DNA of 38,420 nucleotides from assembly GCA_044507695.1 (NCBI GenBank), contig JBIQJD010000022.1:1-38420 (forward strand). The letters run 5' to 3'. Of the stretch, positions 7,122 through 15,835 are shown in pieces (position 1 is the first letter of the stretch; the number at the start of each line of letters is the position of its first letter). Below the pieces are notes generated by a model. The model saw only the letters and a program-made list of their open reading frames with translations, was not told the DNA's origin and did no database searches. The stretch is from JBIQJD01 sp044507695 (GTDB lineage: Bacteria > Bacteroidota > Ignavibacteria > Ignavibacteriales > Ignavibacteriaceae). Both the position numbers and the translations under genes were made by a program.

Positions 7122-9188
7122 CTAATCAACTTTAAATAAATCATCACTCAAACCTGTGTTCACTTTTATTGAGTTTACAGTGAACTCAAGTTTTTGTGCG
7201 CCGAGACTTTGATTTACTTTAAATGGATATTTAACTCCATCAACTTCACGGTAATCGCTGAATAACGTTTCCTGTGCAAAATCTCCGCCTGGTGTGCTTA
7301 CGGTTTTTATCTCTTTTAATTTTAATCCGCTCTCAACATCATAATATTGTATCCATTTGCTGCTGTCTTCAAGCATCATTTCAACTTTGTAAGCATCCTT
7401 ATCATCAATCTTTTCAATGCCGTTTAAATTTACGTTAACATTATGTTTATCCAGTTCAAGAATAAAATTTAACGATGATTCAATTTTTAATTTAACAAGA
7501 TTATCACCTGTTATCTCGGCAGTATTTCCAGCCGCGGAAGCAATTCCTTTTTCACCGTTAAAAACAACTACCTGTTCAGCGCCCATTGCATCAACCACCT
7601 GCTTTAATAGATTGGGAGCTTTCTGGTAGATCGTCATTTTTATTTCAAAACCCTGCACCTTGCCGCTCATCTCTGTTGTTCTATCCTGAACTTTTTCAAG
7701 ATTTTCTTTTCCGCCTATTGCAGCAATATATTTTTGAATAACATCATCACCGGTTAGTCCTTCCGGAATTTCTGCAGATGCAGTATCAACTTCATTTCCA
7801 TAAATATCATAATAAGTTATAGAACCGAATTGAGCTAAGCCTTTTTCTATTTCATCTGCATTGCCAACTACAAGTATGTGTGCATTTTCAGGATTGATGT
7901 ATTTACGTGCTGCTTCATTAACATCCTTTACTGTAACAGCGGCAATATTCTTCAGGTAGTTCTGGTAATAATCAGCAGGCAGATTGTAGATTGCAGAATT
8001 AATTGCAAAAGTTGCAACAGTCTGCGGACTCTCGAGTGAGCGGGCAAAACTTCCGGTAACATAATTTTTTATTGACTGCAGTTCTTCTTCATCAGCGCCC
8101 TGTTCTCTATACTTTTTCATTTCAGAAAGAATCTCAGCCACAGAACTATCAGTTACAGCATTTCTTGCCTGAAGTGAAGCATCAAAATTTCCAACCAGTT
8201 TATCTGATTCAAGAGATGAATAGGCACCGTAAGTAAAGCCTTTTGTCTCGCGCAGATTTTTATATAAACGTGCAGTGGAATTTCCTCCGAATATTGTATT
8301 CATCAACCTGGCAGAAAAATAATCAGGGTCTCCAAGCTTCAGGTAAACCGGATAAGTAACATGAATTACTGATTGAACTGATGCGGGACGATCAACAATT
8401 GCTACGCTTGTTTTTGCAGGCGGCTGAGGATTGCTGTATGTATGTTTCGGAACTTCTCCTTTCTTCCAGCCTGAAAAATATTTTTCAGCATAAGATTTTG
8501 CTTCGTCTAATGATACATCACCAACAATTGCAAGGTAGCCAATATTGGGTTTAAAATATTTATCAATATAATCTGTACACATTTGCAGCGTAACAGATTC
8601 AACTGTTTTTTCAGTTATAGGTTCTCCGTAAGGATGATCTTTTCCGTAAAGAAGAACATTCTGAACTGTTGAAGCAATTGAACCAGGATCATCACGATTT
8701 GAGATGATATTTGAGATGTACTGCTTCTTTAACTTATCAAGTTCTTCCTGTTTGAAATCATAATTAAGAAGAATGTCAGAAATTATATCGAGAAGTTTTT
8801 CCGCATGTTTCTTCAATGCTGATCCCGTAATACTCGTTGAACCGGTATTTAATGATGCACCAATAAAATCAACTTCTTCATCTATCTGATCCTTCGTTCT
8901 GTTCTTTGTTCCTGTTCTTAAAAGATCACCGGCAATCGAAGCATAACCAGCATTTTCACCCTCAAGTATTGGATCGCGGTCAAGCACAAGCCTGAAATCA
9001 ACTACCGGCAGTTTATGATTTACAACAACAAATACCTGCAGCCCGTTTTCAAGTGTGAAGGTTTCATACTCACCAAGTTTTATTTCAGGTGCGGGCCCCG
9101 GTTCAGGGCGTTTGCTTCTATCAAGCTGCGCTAAAGCGGGAATTGCAAAAAGGAATGCTAATACAACTATCATTAATCTGATTTTCAT
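7122..9188 (-). CDS. M16 family peptidase-like protein, inactive type, with C-terminal LolA-like domain
   Basis: Residues ~35-460 have the two-lobed M16 (insulinase/processing peptidase) fold: LENGLQVFVVVNHKLPVV at the start, a domain boundary with KTSVAIVDRPASVQS, and a C-terminal lobe. The zinc motif HxxEH is absent; the matching region reads NAGYASIAGDLLRTG. This is therefore the non-catalytic partner in a two-subunit M16 enzyme. Residues ~475-688 form an additional domain (DVIQKYIAAIGGKENL start, beta-rich, ending in DGVKYPFKV and SDDLFKVD) that resembles LolA/LolB-fold outer-membrane lipoprotein carriers. A signal peptide ends near ALA-QLD. The start is two bases after the upstream catalytic subunit ends, with a strong AAGGAGG site. 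The peptides handled are unknown. Confidence 0.9.
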   Translation of the reverse strand: MKIRLMIVVLAFLFAIPALAQLDRSKRPEPGPAPEIKLGEYETFTLENGLQVFVVVNHKLPVVDFRLVLDRDPILEGENAGYASIAGDLLRTGTKNRTKDQIDEEVDFIGASLNTGSTSITGSALKKHAEKLLDIISDILLNYDFKQEELDKLKKQYISNIISNRDDPGSIASTVQNVLLYGKDHPYGEPITEKTVESVTLQMCTDYIDKYFKPNIGYLAIVGDVSLDEAKSYAEKYFSGWKKGEVPKHTYSNPQPPAKTSVAIVDRPASVQSVIHVTYPVYLKLGDPDYFSARLMNTIFGGNSTARLYKNLRETKGFTYGAYSSLESDKLVGNFDASLQARNAVTDSSVAEILSEMKKYREQGADEEELQSIKNYVTGSFARSLESPQTVATFAINSAIYNLPADYYQNYLKNIAAVTVKDVNEAARKYINPENAHILVVGNADEIEKGLAQFGSITYYDIYGNEVDTASAEIPEGLTGDDVIQKYIAAIGGKENLEKVQDRTTEMSGKVQGFEIKMTIYQKAPNLLKQVVDAMGAEQVVVFNGEKGIASAAGNTAEITGDNLVKLKIESSLNFILELDKHNVNVNLNGIEKIDDKDAYKVEMMLEDSSKWIQYYDVESGLKLKEIKTVSTPGGDFAQETLFSDYREVDGVKYPFKVNQSLGAQKLEFTVNSIKVNTGLSDDLFKVD

Positions 9189-9190
9189 AA

Positions 9191-10528
9191 TTACATTCCT
9201 CCTTCATTTGTTTGTGCTGATTTGGGCAGGTAATAAAGAACGACACGGTTATCATTTTTGAAATACTCATTAGCAGCGCGTTTAATATCTTCACGTGTTA
9301 CCTTCATAAATCTTTCAATTTCAGTATTTATAAGATTAGCATCGCCAAAATAAACATGATAATTAGCAAGGCTCTCAGCTATTCCCGCAACTCTTGAATT
9401 GCTTTGAATGAAATCTGCTTCAATCTGGTTGCGCAGTTTTTGAAATTCACGTTCGCTTATCAATTCATTTTTAACTTTATCAAGCTCTGCCTGCATTGCC
9501 TTCTCAAGATCATCTGCATTAACTCCAACATTAGCAATTGCATAAGCTATAAATAATCCGGGATCTTCAAGCGCAAGGGGAAATGATCCTGCAGCAACTG
9601 CTTTTTGCTGTTTATCAACAAGTTCTTTGTACAATCTTGAACTTTGTCCGCCAGAAAGTAATGTTGTAAGCATGTTCAAAGCGTAATAATCATCTGTTCC
9701 CTGTTCCGGAATATGATATGAGAATGAAACAAGCGGCAGTTGAATATTATCATAAATTGTATCGCGCACTTCCGCAGTCATCGGCGGCTCGGTAATATCA
9801 GGCCTTACAATTTCATGAGTGCCGCGCGGAATATCAGAAAAATATTTTCTCACAAGCACTTCGGTTTTTTCAACATCAATATCTCCCGCAATGGAAAGAG
9901 TAGCATTGTTAGGTACGTAGTACATTTTATAAAAATCAACAAACTCTTCAATCCTTGCCTGATCAATATATTGTGCCGAGCCGATAGGCATCCAGCGGTA
10001 AGGATGAACTTTATATGCATGTTTAAATACTTCTTCAAGAAAAGAACCATACGGCTGGTTATCATATCTCTGCTTACGTTCTTCCTTTACAACATTGCGC
10101 TGTGTTTCAACTCCAATGCTGTCAACTTTTGCGTGCAGCATTCTTTCAGATTCCATCCACAACGCAAGTTCAAGCTGATTGGAGGGCATTATCTGGTAGT
10201 AATAAGTTCTGTCAAACGAAGTGTTTGCATTTAATCCGCCGCCTGAACTTTGAATTATTTTCATGTATTCACCGCGCCCTATGTGTTCTGATCCTTCAAA
10301 CATTAAATGCTCAAAGAAATGTGCAAATCCTGTACGCTGCGGATCTTCATTTTTTGATCCTACATGATACATAACAGAAACCGCGGCAATTGGCGTTGAA
10401 TTATCCTGATGTAGAATTACATGAAGCCCGTTCTCAAGATCAAATTCAGTAAACTCAATCTTTTTCTGCGCGTATGTTATAACTCCGCATAAAACCAGCA
10501 GAGCTGCCAGTTGAAATTTTATTCTCAT
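9191..10528 (-). CDS. M16 family zinc metallopeptidase, catalytic subunit
   Basis: This is a 445-aa secreted peptidase with the inverted zinc motif HxxEH at residues 70-74 (HFFEH; E73 catalytic) and a downstream Glu ligand at E149 or E150 in VVKEERKQRYDNQPYG. These are the hallmarks of M16. The N-terminus is a signal peptide ending at YAQ. The two lobes are complete. It is translated just before the inactive M16 partner at 7122-9188, and the two probably form the heterodimer typical of bacterial periplasmic M16 pairs, with transcription starting in the 10529-10694 gap. The ribosome site AAGGA lies 7 bases before the ATG. Substrates are unknown. Confidence 0.95.
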   Translation of the reverse strand: MRIKFQLAALLVLCGVITYAQKKIEFTEFDLENGLHVILHQDNSTPIAAVSVMYHVGSKNEDPQRTGFAHFFEHLMFEGSEHIGRGEYMKIIQSSGGGLNANTSFDRTYYYQIMPSNQLELALWMESERMLHAKVDSIGVETQRNVVKEERKQRYDNQPYGSFLEEVFKHAYKVHPYRWMPIGSAQYIDQARIEEFVDFYKMYYVPNNATLSIAGDIDVEKTEVLVRKYFSDIPRGTHEIVRPDITEPPMTAEVRDTIYDNIQLPLVSFSYHIPEQGTDDYYALNMLTTLLSGGQSSRLYKELVDKQQKAVAAGSFPLALEDPGLFIAYAIANVGVNADDLEKAMQAELDKVKNELISEREFQKLRNQIEADFIQSNSRVAGIAESLANYHVYFGDANLINTEIERFMKVTREDIKRAANEYFKNDNRVVLYYLPKSAQTNEGGM

Positions 10529-10694
10529 AATAATCCTTCATTCTTTATTTGAAAAGAAATATAAATAATTTTTTCCAGAAGATGTTTTTCGGCATGAATT
10601 TTTCTTCCTTAAATGTGAATAGGATTATTTATTTACAGCCTATAATTTTTTAATGTTGCGGAAATAATTCCCCAATTTTTAATCAGGAGGATTT

Positions 10695-11336
10695 ATGCAG
10701 ATAGGCATACTTGGTTCCGGTGTTGTTGGGCAGCAGCTTGGGCTTGGATTTTTGAGGCTTGGCCACCTCGTTAAAATTGGAACGAGAAACCAGGGAAAGC
10801 TGATAGAATGGAAAAAGAATGCCGGTGAAAATGCTTCAACCGGTTCATTTAAAGAAGCCGCAGAATTTGGTGAGATAATTATTCTCGCATCAGCGGGAAC
10901 CGCTGCCACGGCTGTAATTGATTCGTCAGGAAGAGAAAATTTTTCCAATAAAATTTTAATTGATGTAACAAATCCGCTTGATGCTTCTCAGGGCCCGCCC
11001 CCAAAATTAGCTTCTTCATTTGGTAATTCTGCCGGTGAACAAATTCAAAAACTGCTGCCGGATTCAAAAGTGGTTAAAGCGTTCAATACAATTAATGCTT
11101 ATATAATGATCAATCCAAAACGGGAAGAAGGTGATCCCGATTTATTTATTTCAGGAAATGATGATGATGCAAAAAAACAGGTTACGCAGTTTGCAGAACA
11201 ACTTGGCTGGAAAAGCGTGATTGATCTTGGTGATATTTCCAATGCATACTGGCTGGAAACTTTTGCAATGTTGTGGATTGTTTATGGATTTAAAACCAAT
11301 AACTGGTCTCACGCATTTAAATTACTGAAGAAGTAA
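10695..11336 (+). CDS. F420/NADP oxidoreductase-like Rossmann protein (COG2085 type)
   Basis: The N-terminus is a dinucleotide-binding Rossmann fold, IGILGSGVVGQQLGLGF, followed by KIGTRN at the second strand, which favours a phosphorylated nucleotide. Later landmarks are IDVTNPLD, KVVKAFNTINA and a C-terminal ISNAYWLETFAMLW helix, the pattern of the F420-dependent NADP oxidoreductase-related family. At 213 aa it is of normal length. Whether it uses F420 is doubtful, since no F420 biosynthesis gene is visible; family members in such bacteria are often of unknown function. A strong ribosome site AGGAGG precedes the ATG. It is divergent from the M16 operon. Confidence 0.85.
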   Translation: MQIGILGSGVVGQQLGLGFLRLGHLVKIGTRNQGKLIEWKKNAGENASTGSFKEAAEFGEIIILASAGTAATAVIDSSGRENFSNKILIDVTNPLDASQGPPPKLASSFGNSAGEQIQKLLPDSKVVKAFNTINAYIMINPKREEGDPDLFISGNDDDAKKQVTQFAEQLGWKSVIDLGDISNAYWLETFAMLWIVYGFKTNNWSHAFKLLKK

Positions 11337-11380
11337 AAGAAAAATTATTTATCAATTAAAAAGTTCTCTTTAAAGAATAT

Positions 11381-11422
11381 TAAATCAACAAAGCTTATTT
11401 TGGCAATGTTGATTTATTTTTT
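11381..11422 (+). terminator. Rho-independent terminator just before the MBL gene
   Basis: A perfect 10-bp stem (11381-11390 with 11407-11416; TAAATCAACA / TGTTGATTTA) has a 16-base loop and is followed by six T residues (11417-11422). It sits after the Rossmann protein gene and ends only 11 bases before the TTG start of the next gene, directly abutting that gene's Shine-Dalgarno site. It could be a plain terminator or an attenuator. Confidence 0.75.
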
Positions 11423-11433
11423 GTGAGGGAGAT

Positions 11434-12831
11434 TTGAAAATAAAATTCTGCGGAGCTGCTCAAACTGTTACGGGTTCACAGCATCTCATTTCTGTAAACG
11501 GAAAAAATATTCTTCTTGATTGCGGCTTATACCAGGGCAAAAGAAAGATTGCATTTGAAATCAACAAACACTTTCCGTTCAATCCTGCTGATATAGATGT
11601 ACTGCTTTTATCGCACGCGCACATTGATCATTCAGGAAACATTCCTAATCTTGTTAAAAATGGTTTTAAAGGAAAAATTTATACAACATCGGCAACTGTT
11701 GATCTCTGCCAGGTTATGTTAAGAGATTCAGCTTACCTGCAGATTAAGGATGTTAAGTTTGTTAATAAGAAAAGAATCCCGCAAAACAAAAATCCTTTTG
11801 AACCGCTCTACTCAATTGATGATGTTGAAATTGCAATGAAAAATTTTGTTGGTGTTCAGTATGATTCTGCATTTGAAGCGGCTCCGGGAGTTACTGCAAC
11901 TTTTACAGATGCAGGACATATGCTTGGTTCGGCAGGAATTCTTTTAGAGATGAATGAAAAAGGAAATACAAAACGCTTTGCATTTTCAGGAGATATCGGA
12001 AGACCGGAAATGCCGATTATTTGTGATCCTAAAATTATTGGTGATCTTGATGTTCTTATAATGGAAAGTACATACGGCAACAGGACTCATACAATCAATC
12101 ATCATATGGAAGAAGAAGTTGCCGGAGTAATTAATCGTGTGGTAGAAAGAGGCGGAAAAATCATTGTCCCGGCTTTTGCAGTTGGAAGAACGCAGCTTCT
12201 GGTTTATGTGCTCCATAAATTATTTGATCAGAACAGAATTCCGCTCTTTCCAATTTTTGTTGATTCACCTCTTGCAGTAAACGTAACAGAAATTTACAGG
12301 CTTCATCCCGAATGTTATGACCGCGAGACGTACAGAACTTTTATAGATAATTATCAGGATCCGTTTGGTTTTAACAGGCTTACCTATATTCGTGATGCTG
12401 AAAAAAGTAAAGAACTTAATGATTTCAAAGGTCCGTGTATGATTATTTCTGCATCTGGAATGGCAGAAGGCGGAAGAGTTCTTCATCATTTAAAAAATAA
12501 TATTGAGAATCCTAACAACCTAATTTTATTTGCCGGATACGCAGCACAGGAAACTCTTGCAAGAAAAATTATGGATGGAAATAAAGAAGTAAATATTCTT
12601 GGTGATAGGTATAAAGTAAAAGCACAGATAGTGCAAATGGATTATTTCAGCGGACATGCTGATCAAAATGGTCTGCTTGAATATTTAAACTTTTCTTCAC
12701 CGGATAAATTGAAAAATATTTTTCTTGTTCATGGAGAAGAAGACCAGGCTTTGCCGCTTAAAGAAAAAATTATTCGCAGAGGATTCAGATCAGTTTATTT
12801 TCCTTCTAAGGAATCTATTGCAGAAGTGTAA
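11434..12831 (+). CDS. MBL-fold beta-CASP RNase-like protein (CPSF/Ysh1 type)
   Basis: This 465-aa cytoplasmic protein carries the metallo-beta-lactamase signature SHAHIDHSG (H61, H63, D65, H66). Further metal or motif residues are in DAGHMLGS and FSGDIGRPE. The beta-CASP elements follow: MESTYGNRTH, IVPAFAVGRTQ, CMIISASGMAEGGRVLHHL, and a final FSGHADQNGLLEYL and FLVHGEEDQAL. The family consists of RNA endo/exonucleases involved in RNA maturation or decay. The start is TTG at 11434, supported by GAGGGAG 5-10 bases upstream; no in-frame ATG precedes the conserved KIKFCGAAQTVTGS start. A terminator-like hairpin lies immediately upstream. Confidence 0.93.
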   Translation: MKIKFCGAAQTVTGSQHLISVNGKNILLDCGLYQGKRKIAFEINKHFPFNPADIDVLLLSHAHIDHSGNIPNLVKNGFKGKIYTTSATVDLCQVMLRDSAYLQIKDVKFVNKKRIPQNKNPFEPLYSIDDVEIAMKNFVGVQYDSAFEAAPGVTATFTDAGHMLGSAGILLEMNEKGNTKRFAFSGDIGRPEMPIICDPKIIGDLDVLIMESTYGNRTHTINHHMEEEVAGVINRVVERGGKIIVPAFAVGRTQLLVYVLHKLFDQNRIPLFPIFVDSPLAVNVTEIYRLHPECYDRETYRTFIDNYQDPFGFNRLTYIRDAEKSKELNDFKGPCMIISASGMAEGGRVLHHLKNNIENPNNLILFAGYAAQETLARKIMDGNKEVNILGDRYKVKAQIVQMDYFSGHADQNGLLEYLNFSSPDKLKNIFLVHGEEDQALPLKEKIIRRGFRSVYFPSKESIAEV

Positions 12832-12850
12832 AGGGATTAAAGTAAAATTA

Positions 12851-13249
12851 TTATTTAAATCCGTACTTTTTTATATGCTTGTACGCCATAAATCCAACCG
12901 CGCCAAGCTGCGCCGCACCAAGAACAGTATTTATAATTTTAAACTTTGAATTTTCAATATAGAACTGATGATAATTTGCAAGCATGTGCGGTGAAGCTGA
13001 ATGAAAATCATGTTTATTTGCATTTGATAAAACTGCTGATGTCCAGAGCCAGATTGAATTCTCATCAGATGTTACCGGAATATCCAAATCAAAACTTAAC
13101 GGCTGTTCAATTAAAAACTTCTCTGTTAATTTATCAAGATTTTCAGCCGTGGATAAAATTCTTAAATCAAGATTTAAACTATCAGTTTTTTCTTGAGGAA
13201 AAACCGTTAGAGTAAAAATAAGCGAGATGATGAAAATTATTCTTATCAT
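12851..13249 (-). CDS. Small exported hypothetical protein with C-terminal hydrophobic segment
   Basis: I do not recognise this protein. The frame extends up to 13321, but the ATG at 13249 gives a clean signal peptide (MIRIIFIISLIFTLTVFPQ), so I prefer it (132 aa). The mature part is acidic to neutral with no cysteine and no known motif. The last ~25 residues (INTVLGAAQLGAVGFMAYKHIKKYG) form a probable membrane helix with a basic end. Such a layout suggests an inner-membrane-tethered periplasmic protein. It is convergent with the beta-CASP gene (20-bp gap) and divergent from the GAF gene. Confidence 0.6.
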   Translation of the reverse strand: MIRIIFIISLIFTLTVFPQEKTDSLNLDLRILSTAENLDKLTEKFLIEQPLSFDLDIPVTSDENSIWLWTSAVLSNANKHDFHSASPHMLANYHQFYIENSKFKIINTVLGAAQLGAVGFMAYKHIKKYGFK

Positions 13250-13412
13250 GGCTGCTCTTATATACGCTGATAATATAAAACAAATAAAAATATAATGAAA
13301 TCTCCATCGCTGGGTATCCAAATAATGAATAATTTACAAAACACCTTATTACTTCAACCAAATTTACTTCAGGAATAATTTTGTAAATTCACATAAAAGA
13401 TCCGGAACAACA

Positions 13413-13931
13413 ATGCAGCTTAATGAAGAAATTAATAATCTGTTAAACAGAATTAAAGAATCATCAGCAAAATCAAGGAACAATCAATCACTATTAAATT
13501 TGCTGCTGAAAGAAATTTGCAGCTTTACAGGCTGGGAATACGGAGAGGCCTGGCTTCCTGATGCCGAACAAAAGCAAATGAAATTTGCTGCTGCATGGAG
13601 TATCAACAAAAAACGTTTTGCAGATTTTGAAAAATTTTCTTCCATCTGCAAATTTGCTGAAGGCGTTGGGCTTGTTGGGAAAACCTGGAAACAAAAACAT
13701 GCATTGAATGATGATCATTTATCAATCAAATCAGATTTTTTACGATACGAGATTGGCAGAAAATGTGGATTTGTAAACGGCAAATCATTTTTCACTTTTA
13801 CAAATAACAACATACCGCTTATTTTTGCCTTTTTTTCTACACAGATAAAACCGGATGATGAAAAATTTTTTCAACACGTTAATGAAATCTTACAGCATAC
13901 CGGAAAATTAATTACACACAACTCAGATTAA
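13413..13931 (+). CDS. GAF domain protein
   Basis: A single GAF-like sensor fold of 172 aa. An N-terminal helix (residues 1-25) leads into LLKEICSFTGWEYGEAWL, and the core shows the typical G-x-G-L-x-G-x-x-W element as EGVGLVGKTWKQK, then the strand PLIFAFFS and a terminal helix. GAF domains bind small ligands or mediate dimerisation. No output domain is attached, so it would act through a partner not evident here. It is soluble and cytoplasmic. It is first in a same-strand cluster with the MFS, nitroreductase and AlaX genes; the 104-bp gap before the MFS gene leaves co-transcription open. Confidence 0.72.
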   Translation: MQLNEEINNLLNRIKESSAKSRNNQSLLNLLLKEICSFTGWEYGEAWLPDAEQKQMKFAAAWSINKKRFADFEKFSSICKFAEGVGLVGKTWKQKHALNDDHLSIKSDFLRYEIGRKCGFVNGKSFFTFTNNNIPLIFAFFSTQIKPDDEKFFQHVNEILQHTGKLITHNSD

Positions 13932-14035
13932 TTTTACCACTCATCATTTAAATCACATTTGGCAGCACATGCCGTTACAATATCATCGGATATTCATTTA
14001 AATTTGCCGCTGAACTTTCATTTAATTTCAATAAG

Positions 14036-15247
14036 ATGAATCCCTGGAGAGGACTAAAAAATTTACCACATAACATGTGGGTGCTGTTTGCCGCTACGTT
14101 AATTAACAGAAGCGGTACAATGGTGCTTCCGTTTTTTGCTTTATATCTTACACAAAAATTAAATATAAGTGAAAGCGATGCCGGATTTGTGCTTGCATGT
14201 TATGGAATAGGCGCATTGATAACTGCTCCGTTCGTTGGTAAACTTTCAGATTATATAGGCGCATTAAAAGTAATGAAGTATTCACTTCTCCTTACCGGAT
14301 TGGTGATGTTTATTTATCCGGTCTTTAATGCTTACACAATTCTGCTGATTGTTACATTACTATTTTCAGTAATTAGCGAAGCATTCCGCCCGGCCAATCT
14401 TGCATTAATAACAGAAGTAGTTACACCTGAACAAAGAAAAACCGCGTTTGCACTTAATCGTCTTGCAATAAATCTTGGTATGAGTATAGGTCCGGTTGCT
14501 GGCGGATTTTTAACAATGCTGGATTATTCAATTATTTTTTACGTTAACGGAGTTACTTCAATTCTGGCGGGATTATTTTTAATCTTTTCAAGATGGGATA
14601 AAGTTCCTGAAGAAACTGTTGAACATGTTCCAAACCAAACGCTGGTTTTTAATAAAAAAGATCTTGCAATATTTAAGGATAGAAAACTCCTCATCTTTAT
14701 GATTGCTATGCTCCCGGTTTGCATGGTGTTTTTCCAGCACTTCAGTACAATGCCGTTATTTATTGTTAAATATCTTGGATTTACCACCGCAGTGTTCGGA
14801 CTTTTATCGGTAATAAACACAGCAATGATAATTTTTATTGAAGTTCCGTTGAACAATGCAATGAGCCACTGGTCTGATAAAAAATCTCTTGCACTCGGTT
14901 CGCTGTTAACAGGAATTGGCTTTGGCGGAATGGCAGTTGCGCATAATATTCCGGGACTTGTAATTACAATTGTAATCTGGACATTTGGTGAAATGATCTT
15001 TTTTCCTTCAAGTGCAAATTTTACTGCTGATATAGCACCCAAAGAAAAACGAGGTGAATACATGGGTTATTATCAAATGATATTCAGCTTTGCTTTTACA
15101 CTTGGACCATGGCTTGGTACACAGATTTATGAATTTCTTGGCCCGGTTATTCTCTGGATCATCGCATTCTTTTTCAGTTTGTTTTCTATTCTGATACTTA
15201 CAAAACTTCCGGTAAAAAAGATTGCAGCCGAACCTGCCGAAGTTTAA
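14036..15247 (+). CDS. MFS transporter
   Basis: This is an inner-membrane major facilitator with about 12 hydrophobic helices in 403 aa. The MFS signature between helices 2 and 3 is GKLSDYIGALKVMKYS (usual G-x-x-x-D-R-x-G-R/K-R), and helix 4-5 carries FRPANLALITEVVTPEQRKTAFALNR, which is typical of the drug:H+ antiporter-like MdtH/YfcJ group. A central cytoplasmic loop lies around residues 195-215 and the C-terminal half repeats the fold. The substrate cannot be inferred; efflux is more likely than uptake given the family resemblance. The ribosome site is poor. Confidence 0.9.
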   Translation: MNPWRGLKNLPHNMWVLFAATLINRSGTMVLPFFALYLTQKLNISESDAGFVLACYGIGALITAPFVGKLSDYIGALKVMKYSLLLTGLVMFIYPVFNAYTILLIVTLLFSVISEAFRPANLALITEVVTPEQRKTAFALNRLAINLGMSIGPVAGGFLTMLDYSIIFYVNGVTSILAGLFLIFSRWDKVPEETVEHVPNQTLVFNKKDLAIFKDRKLLIFMIAMLPVCMVFFQHFSTMPLFIVKYLGFTTAVFGLLSVINTAMIIFIEVPLNNAMSHWSDKKSLALGSLLTGIGFGGMAVAHNIPGLVITIVIWTFGEMIFFPSSANFTADIAPKEKRGEYMGYYQMIFSFAFTLGPWLGTQIYEFLGPVILWIIAFFFSLFSILILTKLPVKKIAAEPAEV

Positions 15248-15292
15248 ACAGCTATTTAATATTTTTGTATTAAACATTTTGAAGGGGAATTT

Positions 15293-15802
15293 ATGGATAC
15301 ATTTAATACAATCATTTCAAGAAGAAGCATTAGGAAATACAAAAAGCAAAAAGTAGAGAAAGAAAAAATTGATCTGATTCTGAAAGCTGCAATGTACGCA
15401 CCTTCTGCATTTAACCTTCAGCCGTGGGAGTTTATTGTTGTTGATGATGAAAAGATATTTCCGCATTTATATAAGGCAGTTCCGCACGCTGAAATGATTC
15501 TGCAAGCATCTCACGCTGTAATTATCTGCTGCAATACAGATATAGAAAAAAATATTCAGCTTGGAATTCAAAATATATCCGCTGCTGCACAAAACATGCT
15601 TCTTGAAATTCATGAGCTAGGGCTTGGCGGATGCTGGATTGGCGTTTACCCGTTTGATGAAATTGTTGATGCTGTAAAAAATTATTTTAACTTACCCGGA
15701 AATATTATTCCGGCTGTAATAATTTCTATCGGCTGCCCGGATGAATCACCCGAAACAGTGGAAAGATTTAAGGAAGAAAAAATTCATTTAAATAAATGGT
15801 GA
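15293..15802 (+). CDS. Nitroreductase family FMN oxidoreductase
   Basis: This 169-aa protein begins with the diagnostic ISRRSIRKYK (FMN phosphate-binding Arg/Ser cluster), followed by APSAFNLQPWEFIVV (flavin-binding Ser/Asn/Gln), and near the C-terminus GLGGCWIGVYPFDE and IIPAVIISIGCPDE. Enzymes of this family are homodimeric, NAD(P)H-dependent flavoproteins that reduce nitro compounds, quinones or flavins; the natural substrate is open. The ribosome site GAAGGGGA precedes the ATG. It is 45 bp behind the MFS gene and 33 bp ahead of the AlaX-like gene, so these three are likely one transcript. Confidence 0.93.
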   Translation: MDTFNTIISRRSIRKYKKQKVEKEKIDLILKAAMYAPSAFNLQPWEFIVVDDEKIFPHLYKAVPHAEMILQASHAVIICCNTDIEKNIQLGIQNISAAAQNMLLEIHELGLGGCWIGVYPFDEIVDAVKNYFNLPGNIIPAVIISIGCPDESPETVERFKEEKIHLNKW

Positions 15803-15835
15803 ATTAAACATCTTATAAAATTTTTTTGAGGAAGA

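Noticed and set aside
9740..10374. Overlapping plus-strand open frames of 90-164 codons inside the M16 gene
   Set aside because: They are antisense to a well-supported peptidase, have no ribosome sites or protein patterns, and look like codon-bias shadows.
10641..10646. TATAAT suggesting a -10 box before the Rossmann protein gene
   Set aside because: No matching -35 at 16-18 bp, and TATAAT-like strings are common in this AT-rich DNA.
14539..15063. 174-codon minus-strand open frame inside the MFS gene
   Set aside because: The opposite strand encodes clear transmembrane helices with MFS motifs; the antisense product has no recognisable feature.
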